Notes: generated from the letters alone by a model not told the origin. A DNA stretch of 64,000 bases from an uncultured Lachnospiraceae bacterium (GCA_934351835.1 CAKRJP010000002.1:124001-188000), one strand, 5' to 3'. Positions 1-8,560 are shown, numbered from the stretch's first letter. Numbers and translations are program-made.

Positions 1-3
1 AGA

Positions 4-852
4 TTAAATGTCCTCCGGATACTCCAGTGTCAGTCGTCCCAGTCGTCCATTTCGGAAATCATCCATCAATAATCCGGCTGCTTTCTCTGTATCTAATTCA
101 TTTCCTCTGACCAGACAATGTCTGCTCTCTGCAATACGATTCAGTACTACATATTCATCATTATCTGACTCAATATTATATTTTTCTTCCAAAACTCCCG
201 GATAATACGGATTCATAAATTTAATCAGTTCTCCCGCAAGCTCTTCGGTATTCAAAATTTCATCCTTAATGGAGCCGATAAATGCAAGCCGAAGCCCAAC
301 TTCCTGATCCTCAAATTTTGGCCACAAAATTCCCGGCGTATCCAGAAGTTCTACCTGCTTGTTCAGGCGGATCCACTGTTTTCCCTTAGTCACTCCCGGT
401 TTATTTCCTGTCTTTGCACAGGCTTTTCCTGCAAGCGCATTAATAAAGGTCGATTTTCCCACATTCGGAATACCTACTACCATCGCCCGAACCGGACGAT
501 TTAAGATTCCTCGCTTACGGTCTCTCTCAATCTTCTCTTTGCATGCCTCTTTAATCACCCCCTGGATAGATTTAATCCCTGTTCCCTTTTTTGAATTAAC
601 TTTTACCACATGATAACCTTTGGACTTGAAATAGTCTGTCCAGGCATCATTCCATTTTTCTTCCGCCATATCTGCCTTGTTTAGCAAAACCATTCTTGCC
701 TTATTCTGACTCAATTCATCGATATCCGGATTACGACTGCTCATTGGGATTCTGGCATCTACCAGTTCAATGACCAGATCTATTAATTTAATATTTTCCT
801 GCATCATACGCTTTGCTTTTGTCATATGACCAGGATACCACTGAAAATGCAT
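4..852 (-). CDS. rbgA: Ribosome biogenesis GTPase RbgA (YlqF)
   Basis: This is a circularly permuted GTPase that acts late in 50S subunit assembly. The N-terminus (HFQWYPGHMTKA) is the family signature. The permuted order is visible: the G4 motif NKAD near residue 58 comes before the P-loop GIPNVGKST near residue 127 and the DTPG motif near residue 170. The length of 282 residues is normal. The start has AGGAGG eight bases upstream. It is the last gene of the ylxM-ffh operon within the window, and its stop codon lies only four bases from the window edge. Confidence 0.96.
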   Translation of the reverse strand: MHFQWYPGHMTKAKRMMQENIKLIDLVIELVDARIPMSSRNPDIDELSQNKARMVLLNKADMAEEKWNDAWTDYFKSKGYHVVKVNSKKGTGIKSIQGVIKEACKEKIERDRKRGILNRPVRAMVVGIPNVGKSTFINALAGKACAKTGNKPGVTKGKQWIRLNKQVELLDTPGILWPKFEDQEVGLRLAFIGSIKDEILNTEELAGELIKFMNPYYPGVLEEKYNIESDNDEYVVLNRIAESRHCLVRGNELDTEKAAGLLMDDFRNGRLGRLTLEYPEDI

Positions 853-862
853 AGTTCCTCCT

Positions 863-1501
863 TTATTTCACAAAACCTCTGTGTTTTCCAGGTGAAATAA
901 TATACCAGGCTTTTCCGTAAAGATAGTCTCTCTTCACCGCCCCGATATCCGCGTTACGGCTGTCCTCGCTGTTCTCACGGTCATCTCCCAGTACGAAATA
1001 TTCATCACCGCCCAGGGTGATCTCTTCTCCTGCGATTCCCACATTGTCTATATTGGTTGTATCATAATCTTCTTCTAATTTTTCTCCGTTGATGTAGACT
1101 CTGTTTTCTACGATCTGCACTTTTTCCCCCGGAAGTCCTACAATACGTTTCACATAATAATGTGTATTCTCATTCCCTTTCGGCTTAAACACAACGATAT
1201 CACCACGTTTCGGGCTGGATGCATTGTATACTGCCCGATTTACAAGCACAATATCTCCATTATAAAGCACCGGATTCATGGAATCCCCGACAACACTTAC
1301 TCTCTGCCCGTAATACCAGACAAACACAAATGCAAACAGACATACCAGTGCGATCTTAAAAATCCAGCCAAATACGATCTTCACCCATTTCTTATCCGGT
1401 TTTAACTTTCTGGTGCTTCGTCGAAGTTTCTTCTGCAGCTGCTTATATTTTTTATTCTGTACTTTTACTTTTCTGCGCTGATACTTTTTCTTCTTTGCCA
1501 T
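863..1501 (-). CDS. lepB: Signal peptidase I (active type)
   Basis: This membrane-bound serine protease removes signal peptides from exported proteins. A Lys/Arg-rich N-terminus (MAKKKKYQRRK) precedes one membrane segment. The catalytic Ser lies in GDSMNPVLYNGD and the catalytic Lys in YYVKRIVGLPGE, and the C-terminal box GDDRENSEDSR is present. I chose the internal ATG at 1501 because GGGTGAT lies just upstream, while a further in-frame ATG at 1537 has no such site. It sits between rplS and rbgA, an insertion relative to the Bacillus operon. Compare the dyad-less homologue at 52746-53249. Confidence 0.93.
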   Translation of the reverse strand: MAKKKKYQRRKVKVQNKKYKQLQKKLRRSTRKLKPDKKWVKIVFGWIFKIALVCLFAFVFVWYYGQRVSVVGDSMNPVLYNGDIVLVNRAVYNASSPKRGDIVVFKPKGNENTHYYVKRIVGLPGEKVQIVENRVYINGEKLEEDYDTTNIDNVGIAGEEITLGGDEYFVLGDDRENSEDSRNADIGAVKRDYLYGKAWYIISPGKHRGFVK

Positions 1502-1565
1502 ATCATCACCCGTATTATCAAAAAGGACAACATACATTTTGTAGTTGTCCTTTTTACTCAGTTTC

Positions 1566-1910
1566 CTATTTTACTAATTCTTTAACTTTAGCCTTCTTAC
1601 CAACGCGGTCTCTTAAGTAGAATAATTTAGCTCTTCTTACTTTACCTCTTCTTACTACTTCAATCTTCTCAACGTTTGGTGAGTGTACCGGCCATGTCTT
1701 CTCAACACCTACACCGTTAGATGTCTTTCTAACTGTAAATGTCTCTCTTGCTCCACCGCCCTGTCTCTTCAGAACTGTTCCCTCGAACACCTGAATTCTT
1801 TCACGGTTACCCTCTTTGATCTTTCCGTAAACTTTAACAGTATCTCCTACGTGGAATTCTGCAACTTCTTTCACCTGAGCTGCTTCAATATTCTTAATAA
1901 TATCGTTCAT
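1566..1910 (-). CDS. rplS: 50S ribosomal protein L19
   Basis: This is the 114-residue L19 of the large subunit, located at the 30S-50S interface. Family motifs include FHVGDTVKVYGKIKEG and a basic C-terminus. The start has AAGGAGG upstream. The 89 bases between trmD and rplS contain a small dyad near 1955-1968. Firmicutes often carry an L19 leader RNA here, but I cannot establish one by eye. Confidence 0.97.
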   Translation of the reverse strand: MNDIIKNIEAAQVKEVAEFHVGDTVKVYGKIKEGNRERIQVFEGTVLKRQGGGARETFTVRKTSNGVGVEKTWPVHSPNVEKIEVVRRGKVRRAKLFYLRDRVGKKAKVKELVK

Positions 1911-1999
1911 GATGTGTGACCTCCTTAATAATATTGGATGTTCTTAATACATTCGGTACCAGAGGACCATCGATTTTCTTCACAACACGCTATATCTTA

Positions 2000-2755
2000 T
2001 CATATCTCATCTTCTAAAGCAATAGTTTTTTGCGCATTTTCAGCGATTTTTCGTTCTTTTTCTGTAAGTTCTGCCTTTTCTAAAAGATCCGGACGATTTA
2101 ACGCCGTTCGGATCACGGACTGCTCTCTTCTCCATTTTTCAATGTTTGCATGATGCCCCGACATCAGTACCGGAGGCACCTGTTTCTCATGCCATACTTC
2201 CGGTCTGGAATACTGGGGATATTCTAACAGATTGTCCTGGAAACTCTCAAATTCCGCAGAAACATCGTTATGTAATACTCCCGGAATCAGTCTGGAAATC
2301 GTATCTACCATGATCATTGCCGGGAGCTCACCGCCCGTCAGCACATAATCGCCGATGGACACATAATCTGTAACAATCTCTTCCAATACTCTCTCATCGA
2401 TTCCCTCGTAATGTCCGCACAAAAAAACCAGATCTTCTTCTTTGGCAAATTCTTCTGCCATCTTCTGGTTAAATGTCTTTCCCTGCGGAGACAGATAAAC
2501 CACTCTTAAGCTCTTCTTTCCTGTCTTCTCTTCAATAGCTTTGTAAGTCTGGTATACCGGCTCTGCCTGCATCAGCATCCCTGCACCGCCACCGTAAGGA
2601 TAATCATCCACGCTGTGGTGCTTGTTAAATGCATAATCTCTGATATTGACCGCGTCAATCGACAACAACCCTTTCTCCATCGCTCTTCCGATAATACTGG
2701 TATTTAACCCGTCTTTTACCATATCCGGAAACAGTGTCATAATATAAAAATTCAT
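2000..2755 (-). CDS. trmD: tRNA (guanine-N1)-methyltransferase TrmD
   Basis: This SPOUT-fold enzyme methylates G37 of tRNAs using S-adenosylmethionine and prevents frameshifting. The N-terminus MNFYIMTLFPDM, the motif YPYGGGAGM and the trefoil-knot segment SIGDYVLTGGELPAM are diagnostic. I placed the start at the ATG at 2755 (251 residues); the frame remains open 78 bases further upstream into rimM, but that extension is low-complexity Arg and unlike the family. It is directly downstream of rimM, as in most bacteria. Confidence 0.96.
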   Translation of the reverse strand: MNFYIMTLFPDMVKDGLNTSIIGRAMEKGLLSIDAVNIRDYAFNKHHSVDDYPYGGGAGMLMQAEPVYQTYKAIEEKTGKKSLRVVYLSPQGKTFNQKMAEEFAKEEDLVFLCGHYEGIDERVLEEIVTDYVSIGDYVLTGGELPAMIMVDTISRLIPGVLHNDVSAEFESFQDNLLEYPQYSRPEVWHEKQVPPVLMSGHHANIEKWRREQSVIRTALNRPDLLEKAELTEKERKIAENAQKTIALEDEI

Positions 2756-2766
2756 GTTACAGTCTC

Positions 2767-3273
2767 CTATATTAAACCATCCATCAGATGAACGGTCATC
2801 TTTCCTTCTTCTTCGTCTACATCCAGAATACATTCCCTGATTGCCGGAAGCAAGACTTCTCCATGTGCCTTGCTGTCAATAATATAGACATCATTTGCAC
2901 CGGTCTCCATAACATCTTTCAATGTTCCGAAAACTTCTCCGTCTTCTGTGACTACCTGCATACCGATCATATCCGCAATAAAATGCTCATTCTCCTCAAG
3001 AGGCACTGCATTTTCACGCTCAATCAGGAGCGGACAGTGCTTATATCTTTCAATATCGTTTATATTATCAATTCCTTTGAATTTTAAAATGACAAACTGT
3101 TTGAAAAATTTAACATTCTGGATTTCCAAAGGAAGTTGTTCTTTCCCTGTATCAAGAATTACTTTCTTTAAACTTTTAAATCTCAAAGCATCGTCTGTCG
3201 TAGGAAAAACTTTTACTTCTCCCCGTACACCATGCGTGGATGAAATTACTCCAACCTGCAATAACTGCTCCAT
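2767..3273 (-). CDS. rimM: 16S rRNA processing protein RimM
   Basis: This 168-residue assembly factor binds S19 and helps mature the 30S head. The N-terminal domain begins MEQLLQVGVISSTHGVRGEV, and a PRC-barrel domain follows (DMIGMQVVTEDGEVFG through LLPAIRECILDVD). The ATG at 3273 is preferred over one two codons upstream because GGAGG then sits about six bases away. It is ten bases upstream of trmD. Confidence 0.95.
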   Translation of the reverse strand: MEQLLQVGVISSTHGVRGEVKVFPTTDDALRFKSLKKVILDTGKEQLPLEIQNVKFFKQFVILKFKGIDNINDIERYKHCPLLIERENAVPLEENEHFIADMIGMQVVTEDGEVFGTLKDVMETGANDVYIIDSKAHGEVLLPAIRECILDVDEEEGKMTVHLMDGLI

Positions 3274-3354
3274 TTGCATCCTCCATATCTTCAAAACAAG
3301 GACAGACCATTTCTAGTCTGTCCTTATCTTACGTTCATAAAACAGGTCTGTCAA

Positions 3355-3585
3355 TTAATCTAAAATATCAACAACAACCTTTTTGTCTTCCTTGGCCGCA
3401 GCTGCTTTCACAACGGAACGGATAGCCTTGGCAATACGTCCCTGCTTTCCAATAACCTTTCCCATATCAGAATCGGCAACATGTACTTCCAGAATCGTCG
3501 TTTTGCGCTCTTCGCGTTCATTAACAACTACGCTTTCAGGATCATCGACTAATGCTTTCGCAATTACTTCAACTAATTCTTTCAT
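3355..3585 (-). CDS. khpA: KH-domain RNA-binding protein KhpA (YlqC)
   Basis: This 76-residue protein is a single KH domain with the GKQGR loop (DMGKVIGKQGRIAKAIR). In Gram-positive bacteria KhpA pairs with KhpB (Jag/EloR) and binds many RNAs; that role is family knowledge. The ATG at 3585 has GGAGG eight bases upstream, whereas a GTG at 3594 would overlap that site. It lies between rpsP and rimM, the usual place. Confidence 0.93.
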   Translation of the reverse strand: MKELVEVIAKALVDDPESVVVNEREERKTTILEVHVADSDMGKVIGKQGRIAKAIRSVVKAAAAKEDKKVVVDILD

Positions 3586-3608
3586 ACTGCGCACCTCCAG
3601 GGCATTTA

Positions 3609-3854
3609 TTATTTTTCAATGCCAGCTGCTTTGAAAATCTTTCCAACAACTTCTGTAGGCTGTGCACCGTTAGCCAACCATTTCTTAGCTGCTTCCTCAT
3701 CAACGTTGATTGCACTTGGATCACAGTTCGGATCATAAGTACCGATCTCATCGATAAATCTTCCGTCTCTTGGTGATCTAGAATCAGCTACTACGATTCT
3801 ATAGAAAGGAGCTTTCTTCTGTCCCATTCTTCTTAATCTGATTTTTACTGCCAT
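3609..3854 (-). CDS. rpsP: 30S ribosomal protein S16
   Basis: This small-subunit protein has the family N-terminus MAVKIRLRRMGQKKAPFYRI and 81 residues. Two in-frame ATGs lie six bases apart (3860 and 3854). The second gives a nine-base gap to GGAGG and matches the family start. It belongs to the ffh-rpsP-khpA-rimM-trmD-rplS operon. Confidence 0.96.
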   Translation of the reverse strand: MAVKIRLRRMGQKKAPFYRIVVADSRSPRDGRFIDEIGTYDPNCDPSAINVDEEAAKKWLANGAQPTEVVGKIFKAAGIEK

Positions 3855-3929
3855 GTTCATTTACCTCCATATTTAATCATTAATTAAAAACTAAAATCTA
3901 TATAATGCGTGTTACGCAATATATCTACA

Positions 3930-5288
3930 TTAAAACGGCATCCGGAATCTTCCTTTTTTGCCTTTGCCCATCTTTCCGAACTGCTTCATCATCTTGCGCA
4001 TCTCATTAAAAGATTTGACCATGCGGTTGACATCTGCGATATCGACCCCGGCACCTTTCGCGATTCGATGCTTTCTCGATGGATTCAATAAATCCGGATT
4101 GCTTCGCTCTGCCGGCGTCATAGACTGAATCATAGCTTCCATTCTCGCCATATTCTTCTCTGCCTGCGAAGTCTGTTCATCGTTCAGATTCATTCCTTTT
4201 CCCATGCCCATGTTTCCTAATCCCGGAAGCATATTCATAAGGCTGCTGAACCCTCCCATGTTCCGCATCTGGTTCATACTCTCCAGATAATCATCATAAT
4301 CAAATTGTGCTTTCTTCAATTTCTGAGTCATCGCTTTGGCTTTTTCTTCGTCAATCTCAGCCTCGGCTTTCTCTATCAGTGTCAGCACATCTCCCATACC
4401 AAGAATACGGGACGCCATACGATCCGGATGGAACTGTTCCAAATCTGACAATTTTTCTCCCATACCTACATACAGAATCGGCTTACCGGTAACTGCCTTA
4501 ACGGACAGTGCCGCACCACCTCTTGTATCACCATCTAACTTGGTAACTATAACACCATCAATTCCAATCTTATCATTGAATTCTTTCGCTACATTTACTG
4601 CATCCTGACCAGTCATCGCATCAATCACGAGAATAGTTTGATGTACAGTAACCGCTTTTTTAATCTCCTGAAGTTCGCCCATCATATCTTCATCAATATG
4701 AAGACGACCTGCGGTATCCAGGATTACAATGTTATTACCATTCTTCTCTGCATGTTCTATTGCTGCCTTGGCGATATTCGCCGGCTTGTGGGTATCACCC
4801 ATTGCAAATACTTCCACGCCCTGCTTCTCACCGTTGACCTGCAACTGCTTGATTGCCGCCGGACGGTACACATCACAGGCTACCAGCAATGGTTTCTTTC
4901 CTTTTAATTTAAACTTTCCTGCAAGTTTAGCTGTCGTGGTTGTCTTACCGGCACCTTGCAAACCTGCCATCATGATTACTGTAATGCTCTTTCCCGGCTG
5001 CAACTGAATCTCAGTAGTCTCAGATCCCATCAGTTTCACCAGTTCTTCATTTACGATCTTAATGACCATCTGGCCCGGATTCAGTCCGTTCATAACATCC
5101 TGACCGATTGCTCTCTCCTGAACATTCTTTGTAAAATCCTTGACTACCTTAAAGTTTACATCGGCTGCAAGAAGAGCTCTCTTAATCTCCTTCAGGGCTT
5201 CCTTTACATCGTCCTCTGTCAGACGTCCCTTACTTCTGAGATTTTTAAATACGTTCTGAAGTTTCTCTGTTAAACTGTCAAATGCCAT
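3930..5288 (-). CDS. ffh: Signal recognition particle protein Ffh (SRP54)
   Basis: Ffh is the GTPase and signal-sequence-binding subunit of SRP and targets nascent membrane proteins to FtsY. The order is: N domain, G domain with P-loop GLQGAGKTTT near residue 107, DTAGR, TKLDG, then a Met-rich M domain from about residue 300 ending in a basic tail. The length of 452 is normal. It starts one base after the ylxM stop codon (TAAGATG), so translation is probably coupled. Confidence 0.97.
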   Translation of the reverse strand: MAFDSLTEKLQNVFKNLRSKGRLTEDDVKEALKEIKRALLAADVNFKVVKDFTKNVQERAIGQDVMNGLNPGQMVIKIVNEELVKLMGSETTEIQLQPGKSITVIMMAGLQGAGKTTTTAKLAGKFKLKGKKPLLVACDVYRPAAIKQLQVNGEKQGVEVFAMGDTHKPANIAKAAIEHAEKNGNNIVILDTAGRLHIDEDMMGELQEIKKAVTVHQTILVIDAMTGQDAVNVAKEFNDKIGIDGVIVTKLDGDTRGGAALSVKAVTGKPILYVGMGEKLSDLEQFHPDRMASRILGMGDVLTLIEKAEAEIDEEKAKAMTQKLKKAQFDYDDYLESMNQMRNMGGFSSLMNMLPGLGNMGMGKGMNLNDEQTSQAEKNMARMEAMIQSMTPAERSNPDLLNPSRKHRIAKGAGVDIADVNRMVKSFNEMRKMMKQFGKMGKGKKGRFRMPF

Positions 5289-5289
5289 C

Positions 5290-5634
5290 TTATAACTCCT
5301 CTATAATCTCACCGGATATCTTGCGAATCTTTTCTACAATCTCTGCTGTATTCTTCTGCTCATATCCATCTAATAATGTACCTATCTCCCCGACCTTCTC
5401 ACGGATCGCTATGAACTTCTCCACCAGATGTAATTTTTCCTCATACCCTTTCAAAGTCTGATCACATCGTTTCACCAGGTCATACACACCCTGACGGCTG
5501 ATGCCTGCCTCTCTTGCAATCTCTCCCAGGGAAAGATCTTCTGATATAAACTGTCCATAGATTTCTTTCTGATGTTTCGTCAGAAGTTCTCCATAAAAAT
5601 CGAACAACAAAGTCTGTTCAAGAATCTCATTCAC
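5290..5634 (-). CDS. ylxM: YlxM, SRP-associated helix-turn-helix protein
   Basis: YlxM proteins (about 110 residues) have a sigma-70 region 4-like helix-turn-helix and accompany Ffh; in streptococci they modulate SRP GTPase activity. The core ILEQTLLFDFYGELLTKHQK and the segment GEIAREAGISRQGVYDLVKR are visible. I start it at GTG 5634: AGGTG lies upstream at proper spacing, and the family N-terminus begins there. The frame is open up to 5679, but that would begin upstream of the likely transcription start. It is the first gene of the operon. Confidence 0.9.
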   Translation of the reverse strand: MNEILEQTLLFDFYGELLTKHQKEIYGQFISEDLSLGEIAREAGISRQGVYDLVKRCDQTLKGYEEKLHLVEKFIAIREKVGEIGTLLDGYEQKNTAEIVEKIRKISGEIIEEL

Positions 5635-5650
5635 ATTAATCACCTGTGTT

Positions 5651-5679
5651 ATAATACAACAGAGAAAGATAAGTGTCAA
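5651..5679 (-). promoter_or_regulatory. Sigma-A-type promoter of the ylxM-ffh operon
   Basis: On the minus strand TTGACA (5679-5674) is separated by exactly 17 bases from TATTAT (5656-5651). Transcription would begin around 5644, leaving a leader of about ten bases before the GTG of ylxM. Confidence 0.8.
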
Positions 5680-5696
5680 GTATTTTTTCTTGACAC
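5673..5696. repeat. Inverted repeat overlapping the ylxM -35 box
   Basis: GTGTCAAG at 5673-5680 and CTTGACAC at 5689-5696 are perfect 8-base arms around an AT-rich 8-base centre. The left arm contains the -35 hexamer. It has no T-run in the right place for a minus-strand terminator, so an operator is one reading. Confidence 0.5.
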
Positions 5697-5725
5697 CTAC
5701 TGTTTTTTTATTTTGCTTTCAGATT

Positions 5726-6664
5726 TTATGAAAAACCGTTGTCTGACAATAACCGGTCTACTCGAAGTAAGCCCCAACCACTCCCTTCTCCAAATTTTCT
5801 ACTTATACCTCTGTTTATATAGGAATGTTCGCAGGTCTGACGGAGTTTTAATTTTAATTCTACGTTGCTTTTCTCCGGATATTTTGAGAAATAAAGTGCC
5901 GCCGCTCCTGATACTATCGGTGTCGCCATGGATGTTCCACTTTTCATATTGTAAGGTGAGGGAATTTGGCCATTCTTCTCTTCCACATATAAATGATTAC
6001 ATGAGATTACATTCTGCCCCTCAGTAATGATATCCGGCTTGATCACACAGGCTTTTGTCGGTCCTCTTCCGGAATGTTCCATTAATCTTCCCGTACGATC
6101 CACTGCCCCTACAGTGATTACTTTTTTACTGTTCCCCGGTATTGTAATCGTTCCTTTTCCAGGTCCTAAATTGCCTGCCGAAACAATGACCGCAATTCCA
6201 ACATCCCACATTGCCTCCACCGCTGCAAGTAGTTTCTGTTCTTTTTCTTCGTCCAGTTCCCCTCCGGCTCCCACAGACAAATTTGCAATTCTGATTCGAT
6301 ATTTCCGGTAATTCTGCAATACCCAATATACCCCTGCCAGAATATCTTCCACATTTCCTTCCCCATGTTCTCCAAGGACTTTTAAGACAATCAGAGAAGC
6401 CTCTCTGGATATCCCCGTATATTTTCCATTCGATGCTATTCCGTTTCCGGCAATAATTCCACACACATGAGTTCCATGTCCACAATCATCATAAGGTGTC
6501 TGTCTTCCATGCAATAGATCCTCAAAATATATAATCTGCTTCATGATATCGGGATGCGGTGCTGCCCCTGTATCAAACACTACCACCCCCACTCCCTTTC
6601 CACGATTTTTCTCTTTTATCGTTGATGAACAATAATAATGGATACTTTTCTTTACCCTGTCCAT
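5726..6664 (-). CDS. Intracellular-type subtilisin-like serine protease (S8)
   Basis: This is a 312-residue subtilase with a complete triad: Asp31 in VVVFDTGAAPHPD, His63 in CGHGTHVCGI and Ser245 in SGTSMATP, with oxyanion Asn165 in SAGNLG. There is no signal peptide and no long propeptide, which points to a cytoplasmic protease related to the Bacillus intracellular serine proteases. The ATG at 6664 has AGAGG six bases upstream; an ATG at 6715 has no ribosome binding site. It is transcribed divergently from the J-domain gene. The substrate is unknown. Confidence 0.88.
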   Translation of the reverse strand: MDRVKKSIHYYCSSTIKEKNRGKGVGVVVFDTGAAPHPDIMKQIIYFEDLLHGRQTPYDDCGHGTHVCGIIAGNGIASNGKYTGISREASLIVLKVLGEHGEGNVEDILAGVYWVLQNYRKYRIRIANLSVGAGGELDEEKEQKLLAAVEAMWDVGIAVIVSAGNLGPGKGTITIPGNSKKVITVGAVDRTGRLMEHSGRGPTKACVIKPDIITEGQNVISCNHLYVEEKNGQIPSPYNMKSGTSMATPIVSGAAALYFSKYPEKSNVELKLKLRQTCEHSYINRGISRKFGEGSGWGLLRVDRLLSDNGFS

Positions 6665-6806
6665 AATTTTCCTCTTTTTTATAGTAAGATATTCATTTTT
6701 ACATGGATTGTTCATACATAAATTTTATCCATTGATTTCTGTACGCTAATGGCGTAGAATAATATCGGTTCTACATGCGATAAGGAATATATATGGGGAG
6801 GTTGAC

Positions 6807-7436
6807 ATGGAGAACAGGACTTATTATGAGATATTAGGGGTCTCTAAGAAAGCTACTCAGGATGAAATCACACAGGCTAAGAACTTACTTGCCAAGCGTT
6901 ATCATCCTGATGTTAATATGAGACGTGGAATTGATACAACCAGACAAATGCAGGAAATACTTGAAGCATATCAGATTCTGTCGGATGCTGACGCCAGAAA
7001 AGAATACGACCAGACACTGCGAGGAAACGGCGGTCAGATGCAGACCTTTGATCTGTATCATATGGAAGAAGATTTCGATGAAGATTCCGAACTGCTCAGA
7101 TATTGGAAAGTATCCGGAAAACTCTACGAACTGGTAGAAGAAAGCGAACAGCTTTTTAAAGAACATAAACGCGGACGCCTGACAAAACTTGCCGGACGAG
7201 CTACCCGTTATGCAATCTTTCTTCGGGAAGCAGGTATCCCGGAACGCTACTGGCATCCCAGTACAATGAACTGGATTTTATTTTCCTGGTATAAGAACCG
7301 AAATTATACGGTCTCCTATCTTCTGTCACTCTACGATAAACACATTAAAGAAGATTTCGGAAAACTTGACCGATTGAGGAACCAGAAAACAATCTTAAGC
7401 TACCAGCATGCTGTTAAGAAATTAGTAAAATATTAA
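6807..7436 (+). CDS. J-domain (DnaJ-like) protein
   Basis: The N-terminal 70 residues form a J domain: TYYEILGVSKKAT at the start and the HPD motif at residues 33-35, which would stimulate an Hsp70 partner. The remaining 140 residues lack the Gly/Phe region, zinc finger and client-binding domains of true DnaJ, so this is a class III J protein of unknown client. The gene has a GGGGAGG site before its ATG. Short dyads occur in the upstream region (for example 6753-6773). Confidence 0.85.
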   Translation: MENRTYYEILGVSKKATQDEITQAKNLLAKRYHPDVNMRRGIDTTRQMQEILEAYQILSDADARKEYDQTLRGNGGQMQTFDLYHMEEDFDEDSELLRYWKVSGKLYELVEESEQLFKEHKRGRLTKLAGRATRYAIFLREAGIPERYWHPSTMNWILFSWYKNRNYTVSYLLSLYDKHIKEDFGKLDRLRNQKTILSYQHAVKKLVKY

Positions 7437-7506
7437 ACTTCCTTTTCACACATTTCAGGCCTTCACATATTATGTACTGTAAATATAATATATGGAGGCT
7501 TTTCAT

Positions 7507-7788
7507 ATGAGTGATTTAACTGCTACTAACTGTGGATGTGGTTGCGATTCCGGAAGAGGTGGAGACTGCGGATGTGGCTGTGGCTTCAGTAACAACAATT
7601 GTCTGTGGATCATCTTACTTCTGGTATGCTGCGGCGGGTGTGGTAATGGATCATCAGGAAATGGTTGTGGTTGCGGAAACGACAGCTGCCTGTGGATCAT
7701 CCTGCTTCTGATCTGCTGTGGCGGATGTGGCAACGGATTATTCTCTAATGACTGCGGATGCGGTGGCTGTGGTGGTTGTGGCTGCTAA
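7507..7788 (+). CDS. Small Cys/Gly-rich protein with duplicated hydrophobic segment
   Basis: The 93-residue product has no function I recognise. It contains two near-identical modules, each a hydrophobic stretch CLWIILLL followed by CCGGCGNG, separated by Gly/Cys/Asn-rich linkers, and it ends in a run of GCG triplets. Around a quarter of the residues are Cys. Such composition is compatible with a disulfide-cross-linked coat or envelope peptide, but that is inference. The ATG at 7507 has GGAGG eight bases upstream, and a hairpin terminator follows at 7838. Confidence 0.7.
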   Translation: MSDLTATNCGCGCDSGRGGDCGCGCGFSNNNCLWIILLLVCCGGCGNGSSGNGCGCGNDSCLWIILLLICCGGCGNGLFSNDCGCGGCGGCGC

Positions 7789-7837
7789 TTTTTTCTCTCA
7801 ATCTTCTTCTCTCATTATCTGATATACAGTATATTTC

Positions 7838-7870
7838 AGGCGGAGTGCTCACTCCGCCTTTCATATTTTC
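7838..7870 (+). terminator. Hairpin terminator after the Cys/Gly-rich gene
   Basis: The arms AGGCGGAGT (7838-7846) and ACTCCGCCT (7851-7859) pair perfectly around a 4-base loop and are followed by a T-rich stretch. The far arm ends one base before the stop codon of the minus-strand small gene at 7861. Confidence 0.7.
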
Positions 7871-8019
7871 TGTGCACGCGTGTTCTGTTTCTTCTCTTTT
7901 CGCGAACTTTCCTTCTTGTATTTTTGCGTCAAATTTTCGCATTTCTGTAATCTTTCTTTCATACACTCCTCATCCACTTCATACACCGCATTCCCATCTA
8001 TAACCAGACGTCGTCTCAT
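7861..8019 (-). CDS. Small basic protein of 52 residues, unknown function
   Basis: This short gene begins MRRRLVIDGNAVYEVDEECM and continues with a Lys/Glu/Gln-rich helical tail ending RAQKI. AGGGAGG lies seven bases upstream of the ATG at 8019, a strong translation signal. It converges on the Cys/Gly-rich gene and shares the hairpin at 7838-7859. The ordered N-terminus followed by a charged tail suggests a real peptide, but no role can be assigned. Confidence 0.6.
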   Translation of the reverse strand: MRRRLVIDGNAVYEVDEECMKERLQKCENLTQKYKKESSRKEKKQNTRAQKI

Positions 8020-8053
8020 AAAAATTTCCTCCCTGTAAAATCATTTCTACTTT

Positions 8054-8075
8054 ATTATATGGTTTTTCATATAAT
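8054..8075. repeat. Short AT-rich inverted repeat
   Basis: ATTATATG (8054-8061) and CATATAAT (8068-8075) flank a 6-base loop. It sits between the divergent genes at 8019 (minus) and 8123 (plus), so it could lie in either promoter region. Its AT richness makes chance occurrence possible. Confidence 0.3.
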
Positions 8076-8122
8076 CTTCTCTTACTTCATATATTTTTAC
8101 GACACAACTTCCGGGAGTGCTT

Positions 8123-8560
8123 ATGGAACAAAAACCTCCAAGACCTATGTCTTTATTTGACAGCCTTACTGCTCCGCCCTGCCTGGATATCCTGAAATGT
8201 ATGCTTCCATACACTCCTCCATCCATGCAGCACATACTCGCTGTCTACATTAAATTCACGGAATTTCAGTACACGATCTATCATTTCTTCGGATTTCCAA
8301 ACGAATTGAAACCTCTAAATATTTTCGATACGGTCAAAGGTTATATGGAACCGGATATGAAAGAACAATTGGAACAGATTCAGAATATAATGAGTATGAT
8401 GGATATGATGAGCGGAACAATGTCACCGGAACAGCAGGACATTTTTGAACAATATAGTCATATATTTGAAGAAGAACTCTCACAGGCAGAGACCTGTGAC
8501 ACGAAAGGAGTGCGTGCACATGAACGAATGGATGAATCACCCGGCAATGAAGAATATTGA
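8123..8560 (+). CDS. Hypothetical protein, 145 residues
   Basis: I do not recognise this protein. The N-terminal half is Pro-rich with repeated PP pairs and contains hydrophobic segments (around HILAVYIKFTEFQY). The C-terminal half is Met/Glu-rich and helical (NIMSMMDMMSGTMSPEQQ). The ATG at 8123 has GGGAG five bases upstream; a GTG at 8117 overlaps that site. Its end overlaps the next gene by 41 bases, so the two are probably co-translated and functionally linked. Confidence 0.6.
   Translation: MEQKPPRPMSLFDSLTAPPCLDILKCMLPYTPPSMQHILAVYIKFTEFQYTIYHFFGFPNELKPLNIFDTVKGYMEPDMKEQLEQIQNIMSMMDMMSGTMSPEQQDIFEQYSHIFEEELSQAETCDTKGVRAHERMDESPGNEEY

Noticed and set aside
5673..5696. Inverted repeat considered as the subtilase terminator
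   Set aside because: On the minus strand no T-run follows the second arm, and the repeat contains the -35 box of ylxM.
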